In this document: one piece after another, positions 7,521 to 14,703 of the stretch
Layout of the letters: each line of letters starts with the position of its first letter
How positions within the stretch are numbered: position 1 is the first letter of the stretch
NCBI GenBank assembly: GCA_051009015.1
Contig: JBPCWZ010000049.1
Coordinates: 1 to 24,771, forward strand
Length of the DNA: 24,771 nucleotides
Reading direction: 5' to 3'
From: JAHRAH01 sp051009015
GTDB lineage: Bacteria > Pseudomonadota > Gammaproteobacteria > Tethybacterales > Persebacteraceae
Program-made: the position numbers and the translations under genes
The notes under the pieces: model-generated
What the model saw: the letters and a program-made list of their open reading frames with translations, nothing else
The model's database searches: none
Told to the model about the DNA's origin: nothing

Positions 7521-8065
7521 TTTGCCGCCGCCATCTTTGGCATTTGCCGCATTCCGCGCCTTCCGCTTTTGCGGCGCGGCGGCATTCGGTCAAAAGCGCC
7601 CAGCCGCATCATTGTCGTCAGCGACAAAGCACAAGCCAAAGCATCGCAAGCATCCGGCGGCGGCGTTTTCATCTCCTCCGGCAGCGAAAGCAACTTTCGC
7701 ACCATCATCGCCACGGCTTTTTTGTCGGCTCTGCCCGCGCCGGTTACCGACTTTTTGACTTGCAATGCCGAGAGTTCCACAACCGACACGCCCGCATGCC
7801 AAAGCGCCGCCAAAGCCGCCCCGCGCGCTTCGCCAAGTGCCAAAGTGCTTTTGGCATTGACGCTGGCAAAAATGCGCTCCACGCATGCCGTTTGCGGTTG
7901 CCATTGTTCCACCGCCGCTTGCAAGCCATCCCAGATTTGCCCTATCCTGCGGCTGTGCGCTTCGGCGGGCAAAGTGCGAATGACGCCGCAAGACAACAGG
8001 CGGTTGTTTTCAATAACCCCCCAGCCGGTATTGGCAAGCCCGGGGTCAACGCCAAGTATGCGCAT
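7517..8065 (-). CDS. ruvC: Holliday junction resolvase RuvC
   Basis: A 182-residue endonuclease with an RNase H-like fold that cuts Holliday junctions symmetrically. The four acidic catalytic residues are identifiable: D7 (GVDPGLANTGWG), E63 (CVERIF), and D138 and D141 (PPDACDALA). The sequence after residue 150 is a basic tail (PPRRKSGRRGMRQMPK). The start has an AGG about 7 nt upstream and lies 11 nt after the yebC stop. The order yebC-ruvC-ruvA is typical of proteobacteria. Confidence 0.96.
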   Translation of the reverse strand: MRILGVDPGLANTGWGVIENNRLLSCGVIRTLPAEAHSRRIGQIWDGLQAAVEQWQPQTACVERIFASVNAKSTLALGEARGAALAALWHAGVSVVELSALQVKKSVTGAGRADKKAVAMMVRKLLSLPEEMKTPPPDACDALACALSLTTMMRLGAFDRMPPRRKSGRRGMRQMPKMAAAK

Positions 8066-8076
8066 CGGTTTGCCTG

Positions 8077-8814
8077 TCAGTTGTCATTGTCATCATCGCC
8101 GAAGTTGGCATTGGTATAAACCTGCTGCACATCATCGGCATCTTCCAGCGCATCCGTCAGTTTGCGCATCTTTTCGGCATCCGCCCCTGTCAGCGTTATT
8201 ATCTCCCCTTCGGGGCGCATGATTACCTCGGCGACATCGGGCGAAAAACCGGCGGCGCGCAAAGCATCAACCATCTGCGGCAGCATTTCCGGCGCGCACA
8301 ACACTTCCGCGCCGTCGTCATCGCCGTCAAAATCTTCCGCGCCGTGTTCTATCGCCTTTTCCATCAGCAACTCCCCGGCAACGGCGGAAAACAACAACTG
8401 CCCGCGGCGGCGAAACAAATGCGCCACCGCGCCATTCGCCGCCAGGTTGCCGCCGTTTTTGGTAAAAGCATGGCGGACTTCGCCGAGTGTGCGGTTTTTG
8501 TTGTCGGTAAAAACTTCCACGATAACCGCCGCGCCGCCGGGACCGAAACCTTCATAGCGCAACTCGGCATAATCGCCGCCGTCATTTTGCCCGCCGCCTT
8601 TTTTGACGGCGCGGGCGAGATTATCACCGGGGACATTGGCATCGCGGGCGCGTTCCATCGCCAGCCGCAAGCGCGGGTTTGCGGCGGGGTCGCTGCCGCC
8701 GATTTTGGCGGCAACCATCACCTCGCGGATAAGGCGCGAGAAAAGTTTGCCGCGCCTGGCATCCATCCGCTCTTTGCGATGGCGGATATTCGCCCATTTG
8801 CTATGACCTGCCAT
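8077..8814 (-). CDS. yebC: YebC/PmpR-family regulatory or translation factor
   Basis: A 245-residue protein of normal length, starting at the conserved MAGHSKWANIRHRK. The frame is open to 8997, but that extra 61 codons is a low-complexity basic stretch and is rejected. Family hallmarks are RGKLFSRLIREV, AKIGGSDPAANPRLR, the GYGPGGAA-like EGFGPGGAAVIVE and NKNRTLGEVRHAFTKNGGN. The C-terminus is very acidic (DADDVQQVYTNANFGDDDNDN). Family members have been described as DNA-binding regulators and, for YebC2, as ribosome-associated factors relieving polyproline stalling, so the exact role is open. A TATAAT lies 7 nt before the ATG and there is no Shine-Dalgarno sequence. First gene of the yebC-ruvCA-aldolase-iolD block. 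Confidence 0.95.
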   Translation of the reverse strand: MAGHSKWANIRHRKERMDARRGKLFSRLIREVMVAAKIGGSDPAANPRLRLAMERARDANVPGDNLARAVKKGGGQNDGGDYAELRYEGFGPGGAAVIVEVFTDNKNRTLGEVRHAFTKNGGNLAANGAVAHLFRRRGQLLFSAVAGELLMEKAIEHGAEDFDGDDDGAEVLCAPEMLPQMVDALRAAGFSPDVAEVIMRPEGEIITLTGADAEKMRKLTDALEDADDVQQVYTNANFGDDDNDN

Positions 8815-8821
8815 TGTGTCA

Positions 8822-8827
8822 ATTATA
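8822..8827 (-). promoter_or_regulatory. TATAAT box directly before yebC
   Basis: A perfect minus-strand TATAAT whose downstream edge is 7 nt from the yebC ATG (8814). Transcription would begin at or next to the A of ATG, implying a leaderless mRNA. No recognisable -35. Confidence 0.45.
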
Positions 8828-8902
8828 ATCGCCGCCTTTTCGTTTGCGGTTATTATTTTCCCGCCGTCATCGGCAATCGCCGGTTTTTTCGGCGGGCGGG
8901 TT

Positions 8903-9958
8903 TTATTGATGCAAGCGGGCTTGTGCCGCCGCCGCTTGTGCTTTCGCGTTGATGGCGGGGGGCGGCGGGGGGATTTGCCTTTTTTGCCGTTCTTCAAAGC
9001 GCGCTTTCAATCGCGCCGCTTCGGTCTTTGCCCGCGCGGTTTTTGCCGCCATCTTTTTGCCGCGCGCAAAGGCGGCGGAAAGCGGGATGACACTCGGGCA
9101 AACATCGTCGCATTGTTTGCAGTGAATGCATTGCGCCAAACCTTCCGCCGTCATCTTTTGCCATTTATCATCTTTTGACAATGCATACAAACGCATCGGC
9201 GTCAAACCGGCGGGGCAAACATCCGCACACAAGTTGCAGCGAATGCATTGTTGCCCGATGGCTTGCGGGATAAAAGCCGGCGCGCGAAAACCGGCAAGCG
9301 TTTTATTTAACGCCGTGCGCTTTTTTGGCTGCCGCATTTCAATGGCATCGGTCGGGCAAACCGGCAAACACAAAGCACAACCGGTGCAATCTTTTTCCAA
9401 AACCGAATGTTCAAACCGCGCCGCCCCGACAATGGCATCAGTCGGACAAACCGGCAAACACAAAGCACAACCGACACAATCCTCCCCCCGAATAAAAGCC
9501 ACTTCCACCCCGGAATGATTTGCCTTTTCGGAAAATACAACTTCCGCATTTGCCTCTTCCGTCATTCCCGCCCCCTCCGTCATTCCCGCGAAAGCGGGAA
9601 TCTCATTTGCCCTTGCGGATTTTTCCACAAGCGACTTTTGCTTTTGTTGTTGCGGTATCTTTACCATCGGCGGCGGTTCATTAACAAGCGTAGCAAGACG
9701 GCGAATAACATCCTCGCCGCCGGGCAAACACAAATCAATCCCCGCTTCTTTTCGGGCAACGGCACGGGCAAAAGGTTTGCAACCGGCATACCCGCACTCG
9801 GCACACTGCAACTGCGGCAACTGAGCATCAATAGCATCACAAAGCAAATCCTCAGCAGAACGCCGCCGCCCAACAGCAAAAGCCGAAAGCCCCCCAAGCA
9901 CCCCCCCCACAACCAAAGCCCCCCCCGCCAGCAAAACCATCAACATATCACCAGCCAT
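8903..9958 (-). CDS. RnfB-like ferredoxin fused to an RnfC-type C-terminal [4Fe-4S] module
   Basis: A 351-residue protein. It has an N-terminal membrane helix (about 5-30) and the RnfB [4Fe-4S] signature C52, C55, C60, C77. Two ferredoxin motifs follow with almost identical sequence: C161-C164-C167-C171 and C191-C194-C197-C201 (both xGCALCLPVCPTDAI). A further pair follows at C238-C241-C244-C248 and C277-C280-C283-C287 (CIRCNLCADVCPAGLTP...CIHCKQCDDVCPSVIPL), which reads like the C-terminal ferredoxin region of RnfC/RsxC, not RnfB. This makes five predicted clusters. RnfB and RnfC are electron-carrying subunits of the Rnf complex; no other rnf gene is present, so the electron partner is unknown. 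Residues about 119-132 are encoded by a palindromic repeat (IPAFAGMT), so the linker carries a repeat insertion. The C-terminus is Ala/Gln/Pro rich. A TATAAT overlaps the first ATG, so M5 (9946) is an alternative start. Confidence 0.82.
   Translation of the reverse strand: MAGDMLMVLLAGGALVVGGVLGGLSAFAVGRRRSAEDLLCDAIDAQLPQLQCAECGYAGCKPFARAVARKEAGIDLCLPGGEDVIRRLATLVNEPPPMVKIPQQQKQKSLVEKSARANEIPAFAGMTEGAGMTEEANAEVVFSEKANHSGVEVAFIRGEDCVGCALCLPVCPTDAIVGAARFEHSVLEKDCTGCALCLPVCPTDAIEMRQPKKRTALNKTLAGFRAPAFIPQAIGQQCIRCNLCADVCPAGLTPMRLYALSKDDKWQKMTAEGLAQCIHCKQCDDVCPSVIPLSAAFARGKKMAAKTARAKTEAARLKARFEERQKRQIPPPPPAINAKAQAAAAQARLHQ
9582..9601. repeat. dRS3-like palindrome inside the rnfB-like gene
   Basis: Perfect ATTCCCGC-GAAA-GCGGGAAT, with a half copy (GTCATTCCCG) at 9561-9570. 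It is read in frame as IPAFAGMT and then GMT in the linker between the first cluster and the ferredoxin motifs. Confidence 0.8.
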
Positions 9959-10017
9959 TATATCCCTGTCGCCGCCGCCACCTTATCCGCCAATTTGCCA
10001 ATTTTTGACGGCGACGG

Positions 10018-10045
10018 TTGACAAGCGACATTTTTATGGCATAAT
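10018..10045 (+). promoter_or_regulatory. Sigma70-type promoter of the candidate small RNA
   Basis: Consensus -35 TTGACA (10018-10023), 16-bp spacer, -10 CATAAT (10040-10045) preceded by TGG, giving an extended -10. This is the best complete promoter in the window. Predicted start is near 10052. Confidence 0.65.
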
Positions 10046-10051
10046 AGCCGC

Positions 10052-10135
10052 TACCGAAATAGGGGTTAGGGTATGTTGTTGTAAGAAGGCGGAAGCAAAC
10101 ACTTTCCCGTCTCACGTGCCCTGCTCCGCTTTTTT
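10052..10135 (+). ncRNA. Candidate structured small RNA, about 84 nt
   Basis: It starts about 7 nt after a consensus promoter and ends in a run of six T (10130-10135). The ends pair: 10062-10075 with 10115-10127, 13 base pairs including four G-T wobbles and one bulged T (10067). Inside, 10088-10095 pairs with 10102-10111 (8 pairs, two single-base bulges) around the loop CAAACA. A purine-rich internal loop (TTGTTGTAAGAA, 10076-10087) faces TCA. No open reading frame of note lies within it. It does not match the SRP RNA core, 6S RNA, tmRNA or a riboswitch class I can recall, so the identity is unknown. It could also be a leader for the ORF at 10383. Confidence 0.45.
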
Positions 10136-10382
10136 ATGATGAAAATCTACGCCATTCTGCTGAATTCTTTCTTCCGCAGGAATAACGAAATGAAAGTCCT
10201 GTAAGAACTACCGAAAACTGACAATTTTCACACAAAAAAGAAATTTATGGATTAAAAATGGATAACACAGCGATTTTTGTGTACAATGGTCAGCGTACGG
10301 TCGTACAACAGGCGAGAATTGCCGCTAAGTTTTACTGGGTCGCGAAGAATTTCGTCGGCTCGGCAACGAGGATTTTCTTGCC

Positions 10383-10703
10383 ATGCGCAAAACACATCGT
10401 TTTTTCAAATTTCTCGCCCAGCGTGGGCACTTGTTTGGCGTGGTTGCCGTGGTGGTTGCCTTTTGGTCCCAAGAGCAAGGGATTTCTCCACTTCACTATT
10501 CGCTCATTTGGTACATTTTGGTGTACCGAATTTCCTGCCATTTGCCGCAAATACTGCAACTGATTATTGCGGCTCTGCTTCGCGATAGGACATATTTGCC
10601 GCCTTCGTGGCCCGAATATCTCCTGCTCGCTGTCATAGTCGTGGTTTTGCTCGGCATGGATGTCCTTTATTATTCCCGCGCGGGCGGGAATCTATCGCCG
10701 TAA
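10383..10703 (+). CDS. Possible small membrane protein
   Basis: 106 residues. A GAGGA lies 10 nt upstream of the ATG. There are three hydrophobic stretches (about 18-28, 40-66 and 78-96) with charged residues between, compatible with a small inner-membrane protein. No family is recognised. The last 11 residues (YYSRAGGNLSP) are encoded by a dRS3-like palindrome at 10672-10691, so the natural C-terminus may have been replaced by repeat insertion. An overlapping frame at 10258-10563 is less protein-like. The surrounding DNA is less GCC-rich than its neighbours, which could mean foreign or decaying sequence. Confidence 0.4.
   Translation: MRKTHRFFKFLAQRGHLFGVVAVVVAFWSQEQGISPLHYSLIWYILVYRISCHLPQILQLIIAALLRDRTYLPPSWPEYLLLAVIVVVLLGMDVLYYSRAGGNLSP
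10672..10691. repeat. dRS3-like palindrome
   Basis: Perfect ATTCCCGC-GCGG-GCGGGAAT. It overlaps the end of the small membrane ORF and lies about 40 bp upstream of the ankyrin-protease start. Confidence 0.7.
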
Positions 10704-10731
10704 TAGCGGCGGTGCTATCAGGCACGAAAAA

Positions 10732-12642
10732 ATGTTAAAATGCCCGGAAAAGATGGGACAACTAACTGCTATCCGCCGCTTTCTCGCCGCCGCTATCTTG
10801 GCGGGGCTTTTCGCCATCATCGGCGGCACGGCTTTCGCCGAGGAGTTTGATTCTCTCTATGATGGTCCTGTGGGGTTGCATAATGCGGCGTTGCACGGCA
10901 ATATCGCCGCAATCAAACGCTTGATTGACGAAGGGGCGGACATTAATAGTAGAGAAGCATATCCCGGAGTAACACCTCTGCATTCGGCGGTAGCCAACGG
11001 TCAAACTGCCGCCGCATTTGTCCTCATTGAAGCAGGGGTGGATATCAATGTGAAAGGCGATGATGGCAGAACTCCTCTGCATAGTGCAGTTTGGGCGGGA
11101 GAAACCGAAACCGCACTTGCCCTTATCAAAGCAGGGGCGGATATTGAAGCAAAACAAAACGATGGCGTTACGCCTTTACATTGGGCGGCACAAGAAGGTC
11201 AAACCGAAACTGTACTTGCCCTTATCAAAGCAGGGGCGAGTAAATACGCAAAAGATAACAATGGTTGGATGCCTTTGCATCGAGCGGCAGGGCGCGGTCA
11301 AACCGAAACTGCATTTGCCCTTGTCAAAGCGGGAGCGGATATTGACGCAAAAGATAACAATGGCGCGACGCCTTTGCATATTGCATCAGAGAACGGTCAA
11401 ACCAAAACCGCTCTTACCCTTGTTAATGCGGGAGCGGACATTGACGCAAAAGCCGACTATGGCGGAACACCTTTATATCAAGCGATAGCGACCGGTCAAA
11501 CTGAAACTGCGCTTGCCTTTATCAAAGCGGGAGCGGATATTGACGCGAAAACCAACGATGGCTGGACGGCTTTGCATTTGGCAGCACGAAATAATCAGTA
11601 CATAATTATACCCGCCCTTATCAAAGCGGGGGCAGATATTGAGGAAAAAACTAACGGTGGTTTGACACCTCTGCATTATGCGGCAGCGAACGGTCATAAC
11701 CAAACTGCGCTTGCCCTTGTTAAAGCGGGGGCGGATATTGAAGCAAAAAATAACAATGGCTTGACGGCTTTGCATTTTGCAGCATATCAAGGTCAAACCG
11801 AAATTTTGTTCGCCCTTATCAAGGCGGGGGCGGATATTGAGGCGACAAATAACGATGGCTTTACGCCTCTGCATGACGCGGCGGCGGGGGGTCAAACCAA
11901 AACTGCGCTTGCCCTAATTCATGCCGGAGCGTATCTTAAGGCAACAACTAATAAAGGCAATACGCCGCTTGATGTTGCCCGTCAATTTAAGCAATGGAAT
12001 GTAGTTAAGATTTTGGAAAACCCGCCGCCGCCGAAACCTTCGGGCGAGGAAGCGCCGAATGTTGCAATTGCGCCCGCGCCCGAAGATAGCAATATTGCCG
12101 AGCATGTTTTTGAGAATACTTGGCGGTCGGTTGTTTATATTGAAGATAACGAAGGGCAAGGCGGCGGCGTGATTATTGAGCCCAATATTGTGGCGACGAA
12201 TTGCCATGTCGTAGATGGCGGCGGTATTGTTGTTTATAAAGCGGAAAACCGCCGCACCGACAAAAGCAAAAGATATCCCGCAACTATCCGCCGCCGTGAT
12301 GACAAGAATGATTTTTGTTTGCTGGATGTTAAAGGGCTTTGGGGTATTCCGGCAAAAGTCCGCCGTTATGATACTTTGCGTGTTGGCGAAAGTGTTTATG
12401 GTATCGGCGCGCCGCAGGGTTTGGATTTGTCGCTATTAACCGGCGTGGTTTCGCGAAAAAGCAAAGACGGCGGCGTTAGACAGATACAAACCGATGTCGG
12501 CATATCGCCCGGCTCATCCGGCGGCGGGTTGTTTGACCGCGAGGGTAGTTTGGTCGGCATTCTTACTTCCAAACTGGTGGATGACGACATAGAAGGCATC
12601 GGTTTTGCCATTCCCGCCGATTTGGCGATATCCAAACAATAA
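10732..12642 (+). CDS. Exported ankyrin-repeat/trypsin-like serine protease fusion
   Basis: A 636-residue protein from the ATG at 10732 (AGG 9 nt upstream). ATG 10753 is a close alternative, and the frame is open to 10660 only through a palindromic repeat. A Sec signal peptide ends AIIGGTAFA near residue 36. About 12 ankyrin repeats of 33 residues (44-440) closely resemble those of the gene at 2115-3713. A short Pro-rich linker (PPPPKPSGEE) leads to a chymotrypsin-fold, HtrA/DegP-like domain (about 460-636). It has a complete triad: H492 in ATNCHVV, D527 in DDKNDFCLLDV and S596 in GISPGSSGGGLFD. Spacing fits S1C-type proteases, but there is no PDZ domain. The likely location is the periplasm or outside the cell, with the ankyrin solenoid acting as substrate receptor or regulator; that role is inferred. 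pheA follows after 53 bp. Confidence 0.9.
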   Translation: MLKCPEKMGQLTAIRRFLAAAILAGLFAIIGGTAFAEEFDSLYDGPVGLHNAALHGNIAAIKRLIDEGADINSREAYPGVTPLHSAVANGQTAAAFVLIEAGVDINVKGDDGRTPLHSAVWAGETETALALIKAGADIEAKQNDGVTPLHWAAQEGQTETVLALIKAGASKYAKDNNGWMPLHRAAGRGQTETAFALVKAGADIDAKDNNGATPLHIASENGQTKTALTLVNAGADIDAKADYGGTPLYQAIATGQTETALAFIKAGADIDAKTNDGWTALHLAARNNQYIIIPALIKAGADIEEKTNGGLTPLHYAAANGHNQTALALVKAGADIEAKNNNGLTALHFAAYQGQTEILFALIKAGADIEATNNDGFTPLHDAAAGGQTKTALALIHAGAYLKATTNKGNTPLDVARQFKQWNVVKILENPPPPKPSGEEAPNVAIAPAPEDSNIAEHVFENTWRSVVYIEDNEGQGGGVIIEPNIVATNCHVVDGGGIVVYKAENRRTDKSKRYPATIRRRDDKNDFCLLDVKGLWGIPAKVRRYDTLRVGESVYGIGAPQGLDLSLLTGVVSRKSKDGGVRQIQTDVGISPGSSGGGLFDREGSLVGILTSKLVDDDIEGIGFAIPADLAISKQ

Positions 12643-12679
12643 ACGCCTCCTTTAATAATCCCCCGCCGTTTCAAGTTGG

Positions 12680-12685
12680 TAGAAT
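12680..12685 (+). promoter_or_regulatory. Candidate extended -10 directly before pheA
   Basis: TAGAAT preceded by TGG, 10 nt before the pheA ATG. It predicts a start within a few nt of the initiation codon. No -35 is evident. Confidence 0.35.
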
Positions 12686-12695
12686 AGGGCGGGTT

Positions 12696-13898
12696 ATGGA
12701 TACGAAAAAACTCAAGGCGCTGCGCGATAAGATTGACAAGTTGGACGATGGCATTGTTGTGCTTTTGGCGCGGCGCGCCGAAGCCGCCGCCGAAGTCGGC
12801 AAAGTCAAAGATGCCGCCGCCCGCAAACAAAACGGCAAAAGCATAACCAGCCAAACAAAAACCGGCGCAAATAAAGATGCCGCAAAAGCCACAGGCGAAA
12901 GCGCAAAAGCCGTAAGCGAAAGCGGCGAAAGCCGAACTTCCGCGCTTGGCAAACATTCGGCTCCGGCGCGGGAGGCGCAGATATTGCGGCGCATATCCGC
13001 CAAAGGCGGCAAACTCGGCAAGCGGGCGATGACCGCCATTTATCGCGAGATAATCGCCGCTTGCCTGTCGTGCGAAAGCCGCCAGCACATTGCATATCTG
13101 GGACCGCCCGGCACATTCTCCCACCAAGCCGCCCGGGCTTTTTATGGCGACGCCGCCGACTTCGTCCCGCATGTCAGCATTGCCGATGCCGTGCGCGAAA
13201 CCGAAAAAGACCAATGTCATTTTGCAATGGTGCCGCTGGAAAACTCCACCGGCGGCACCGTCGGCGAAACGGTTGACGCCCTTTGCACAACCCCCCTTGC
13301 CGTTTGCGGCGAGATGATGATGCGCGTGCGTCATTGTCTTTTGTCGCGCGCGCCGGATGCCAAAGATGTGCGCGAAATACACGGGCATCCGCAGGCACTG
13401 GAACAATGCCGCCGGTGGCTTGCCGTCAATATGCCAAAAGCGCAAACCCGGCATTCCGGCAGCACCGCCGCCGCCGCGCAACTTGCGGCAAAAACCCCGC
13501 GCGCCGCCGCCATCGGCTCGGCATCGGCGGCGGAACTCTATCAACTGCCGGTGCTTGCCGCCGACATTGAAGATTCGGCGCTCAATACCACGCGCTTTTT
13601 GATATTGGGACGCCCCGCCGCTCTGCCGCAAACCGGCAACGACAAAACTTCCCTGATAATGAGCGTGCGCGAAGTCGCCGGGGCGATGCATCATCTGCTC
13701 GAACCTTTCGCCAAACACGGCATCAATATGAGCAAACTGGAATCGCGCCCTTCGCGCGGGCAGATGTGGAAGTATATTTTTCTGACCGACATAGAAGGGC
13801 ATTTGCTTGATGCGCCGGTCGCCGCTGCTTTGGAAGAAGTGCGCCGCCGCGCGGCTTTTGTCAAAATCCTCGGCTCTTACCCCAAAGCCGCATCCTGA
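12696..13898 (+). CDS. pheA: Bifunctional chorismate mutase/prephenate dehydratase (P-protein)
   Basis: A 400-residue protein that converts chorismate to prephenate and then to phenylpyruvate, the committed steps of phenylalanine synthesis. The AroQ chorismate mutase domain starts LKALRDKIDKLD (R10) and resumes at REAQILRRI (about 92-100). Between them, residues about 43-88 are a Lys/Ser/Ala/Gly-rich low-complexity insert not found in typical AroQ domains. The dehydratase domain runs from IAYLGPPGTFSHQAA (about 132) through PLENSTGGTV to the catalytic TRF (299-301). The ACT regulatory domain carries the ESRP phenylalanine-binding motif (349-352), so feedback inhibition by Phe is expected. The TGA stop overlaps the hisF ATG by 1 nt. 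Confidence 0.95.
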   Translation: MDTKKLKALRDKIDKLDDGIVVLLARRAEAAAEVGKVKDAAARKQNGKSITSQTKTGANKDAAKATGESAKAVSESGESRTSALGKHSAPAREAQILRRISAKGGKLGKRAMTAIYREIIAACLSCESRQHIAYLGPPGTFSHQAARAFYGDAADFVPHVSIADAVRETEKDQCHFAMVPLENSTGGTVGETVDALCTTPLAVCGEMMMRVRHCLLSRAPDAKDVREIHGHPQALEQCRRWLAVNMPKAQTRHSGSTAAAAQLAAKTPRAAAIGSASAAELYQLPVLAADIEDSALNTTRFLILGRPAALPQTGNDKTSLIMSVREVAGAMHHLLEPFAKHGINMSKLESRPSRGQMWKYIFLTDIEGHLLDAPVAAALEEVRRRAAFVKILGSYPKAAS

Positions 13899-14662
13899 TG
13901 GGTTTGGCGCGGCGCGTCATTCCCTGTCTGGATATTGACGGCGGGCGGGTGGTAAAGGGCGTGCGCTTTCGCGGCATTCGCGACGCCGGAGACCCGGCGC
14001 AAGCGGCGCAACAATACGACAAAGGCGGCGCGGACGAGTTGGTTTTTTTGGACATTACCGCAACAAGCGACAACCGCGGCATATTGCTGGAAACAGTCGG
14101 CAAAGTAGCAAGAAACCTGCGCATTCCTTTGACGGTCGGCGGGGGGGTGCGTTCGGTTGATGATTTTGCCTTGTTGTTGCGTTCGGGCGCGGACAAGGTC
14201 AGCGTTAATTCGGCGGCGGTTGCCCGTCCGGAATTGCTTGGAGAATGCGCGGCGCGTTTTGGCGCGCAATGTGTTGTGCTCGCCATAGACGCAAAACAAT
14301 GCGCGCCGGATAAATGGCAGGTAATAACACACGGCGGGCGCAAACCTTCGGTTTTGGATGCCGTGGAATGGGCGAAACAAGCATGCGCCATCGGCGCGGG
14401 AGAGATATTACTGACAAGTATGGATGCGGACGGCACAAAAGACGGTTATGATTTGCCGCTAACAAGGGCGGTAGCACAAGTGGCAACGGCGCCGGTCATC
14501 GCCAGCGGCGGCGCGGGAAACCCGCAACATCTGGCGGCGGCTTTTTTGCAAGGCAATGCCGACGCCGCCCTCGCCGCCAGCATCTTCCACGACAACATCC
14601 ACACCATAAAAGAAACCAAAACCCACCTCCAATCATGCGGCATAGAAGTGCGAATGGAATAA
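13898..14662 (+). CDS. hisF: Imidazole glycerol phosphate synthase subunit HisF
   Basis: A 254-residue (beta/alpha)8 cyclase subunit. With HisH-supplied ammonia it converts PRFAR to IGP and AICAR in histidine synthesis. The catalytic aspartates are visible in CLDIDGGRVVKG (D12) and in VLAIDAK. Phosphate-binding motifs TVGGGVRS and ASGGAGNPQH are present, as is LTSMDADGTKDGYD. Length is normal. It overlaps pheA by 1 nt, so it is translated in a pheA-hisF unit and not a classical his operon; no hisH, hisA or hisI is nearby. Confidence 0.96.
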   Translation: MGLARRVIPCLDIDGGRVVKGVRFRGIRDAGDPAQAAQQYDKGGADELVFLDITATSDNRGILLETVGKVARNLRIPLTVGGGVRSVDDFALLLRSGADKVSVNSAAVARPELLGECAARFGAQCVVLAIDAKQCAPDKWQVITHGGRKPSVLDAVEWAKQACAIGAGEILLTSMDADGTKDGYDLPLTRAVAQVATAPVIASGGAGNPQHLAAAFLQGNADAALAASIFHDNIHTIKETKTHLQSCGIEVRME

Positions 14663-14703
14663 ACCCGCGCATGAAATAAAACTCCGGCGGCTTTGTATTT
14701 CTT

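Larger units (their letters stand above)
9959..10382. other. Intergenic region with promoter and candidate RNA
   Basis: Between the divergent rnfB-like gene and the small membrane ORF. It contains the promoter at 10018-10045 and the structured transcript at 10052-10135. From about 10136 to 10260 the sequence is AT-rich with A-runs; nothing convincing is seen there. Confidence 0.5.

Noticed and set aside
8815..8997. N-terminal extension of YebC to 8997
   Set aside because: The family starts at MAGHSKW. The extension is basic low-complexity sequence overlapping the rnfB-like gene, and a TATAAT lies inside it.
10088..10130. Possible SRP (4.5S) RNA because of a GC-GGAA-GC mini-stem
   Set aside because: The conserved SRP core with the AGCAGCC side and symmetrical loop is missing, and a longer alternative hairpin fits better.
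10136..10204. A 22-codon ORF (MMKIYAILL...) right after the U-tract of the candidate RNA
   Set aside because: No ribosome-binding site except the T-run and no way to support it from sequence. The length is expected by chance in AT-rich DNA.
10258..10563. A 101-codon open frame overlapping the small membrane ORF
   Set aside because: No ribosome-binding site, mixed composition without coherent hydrophobic segments, and most of it overlaps a better-supported frame.
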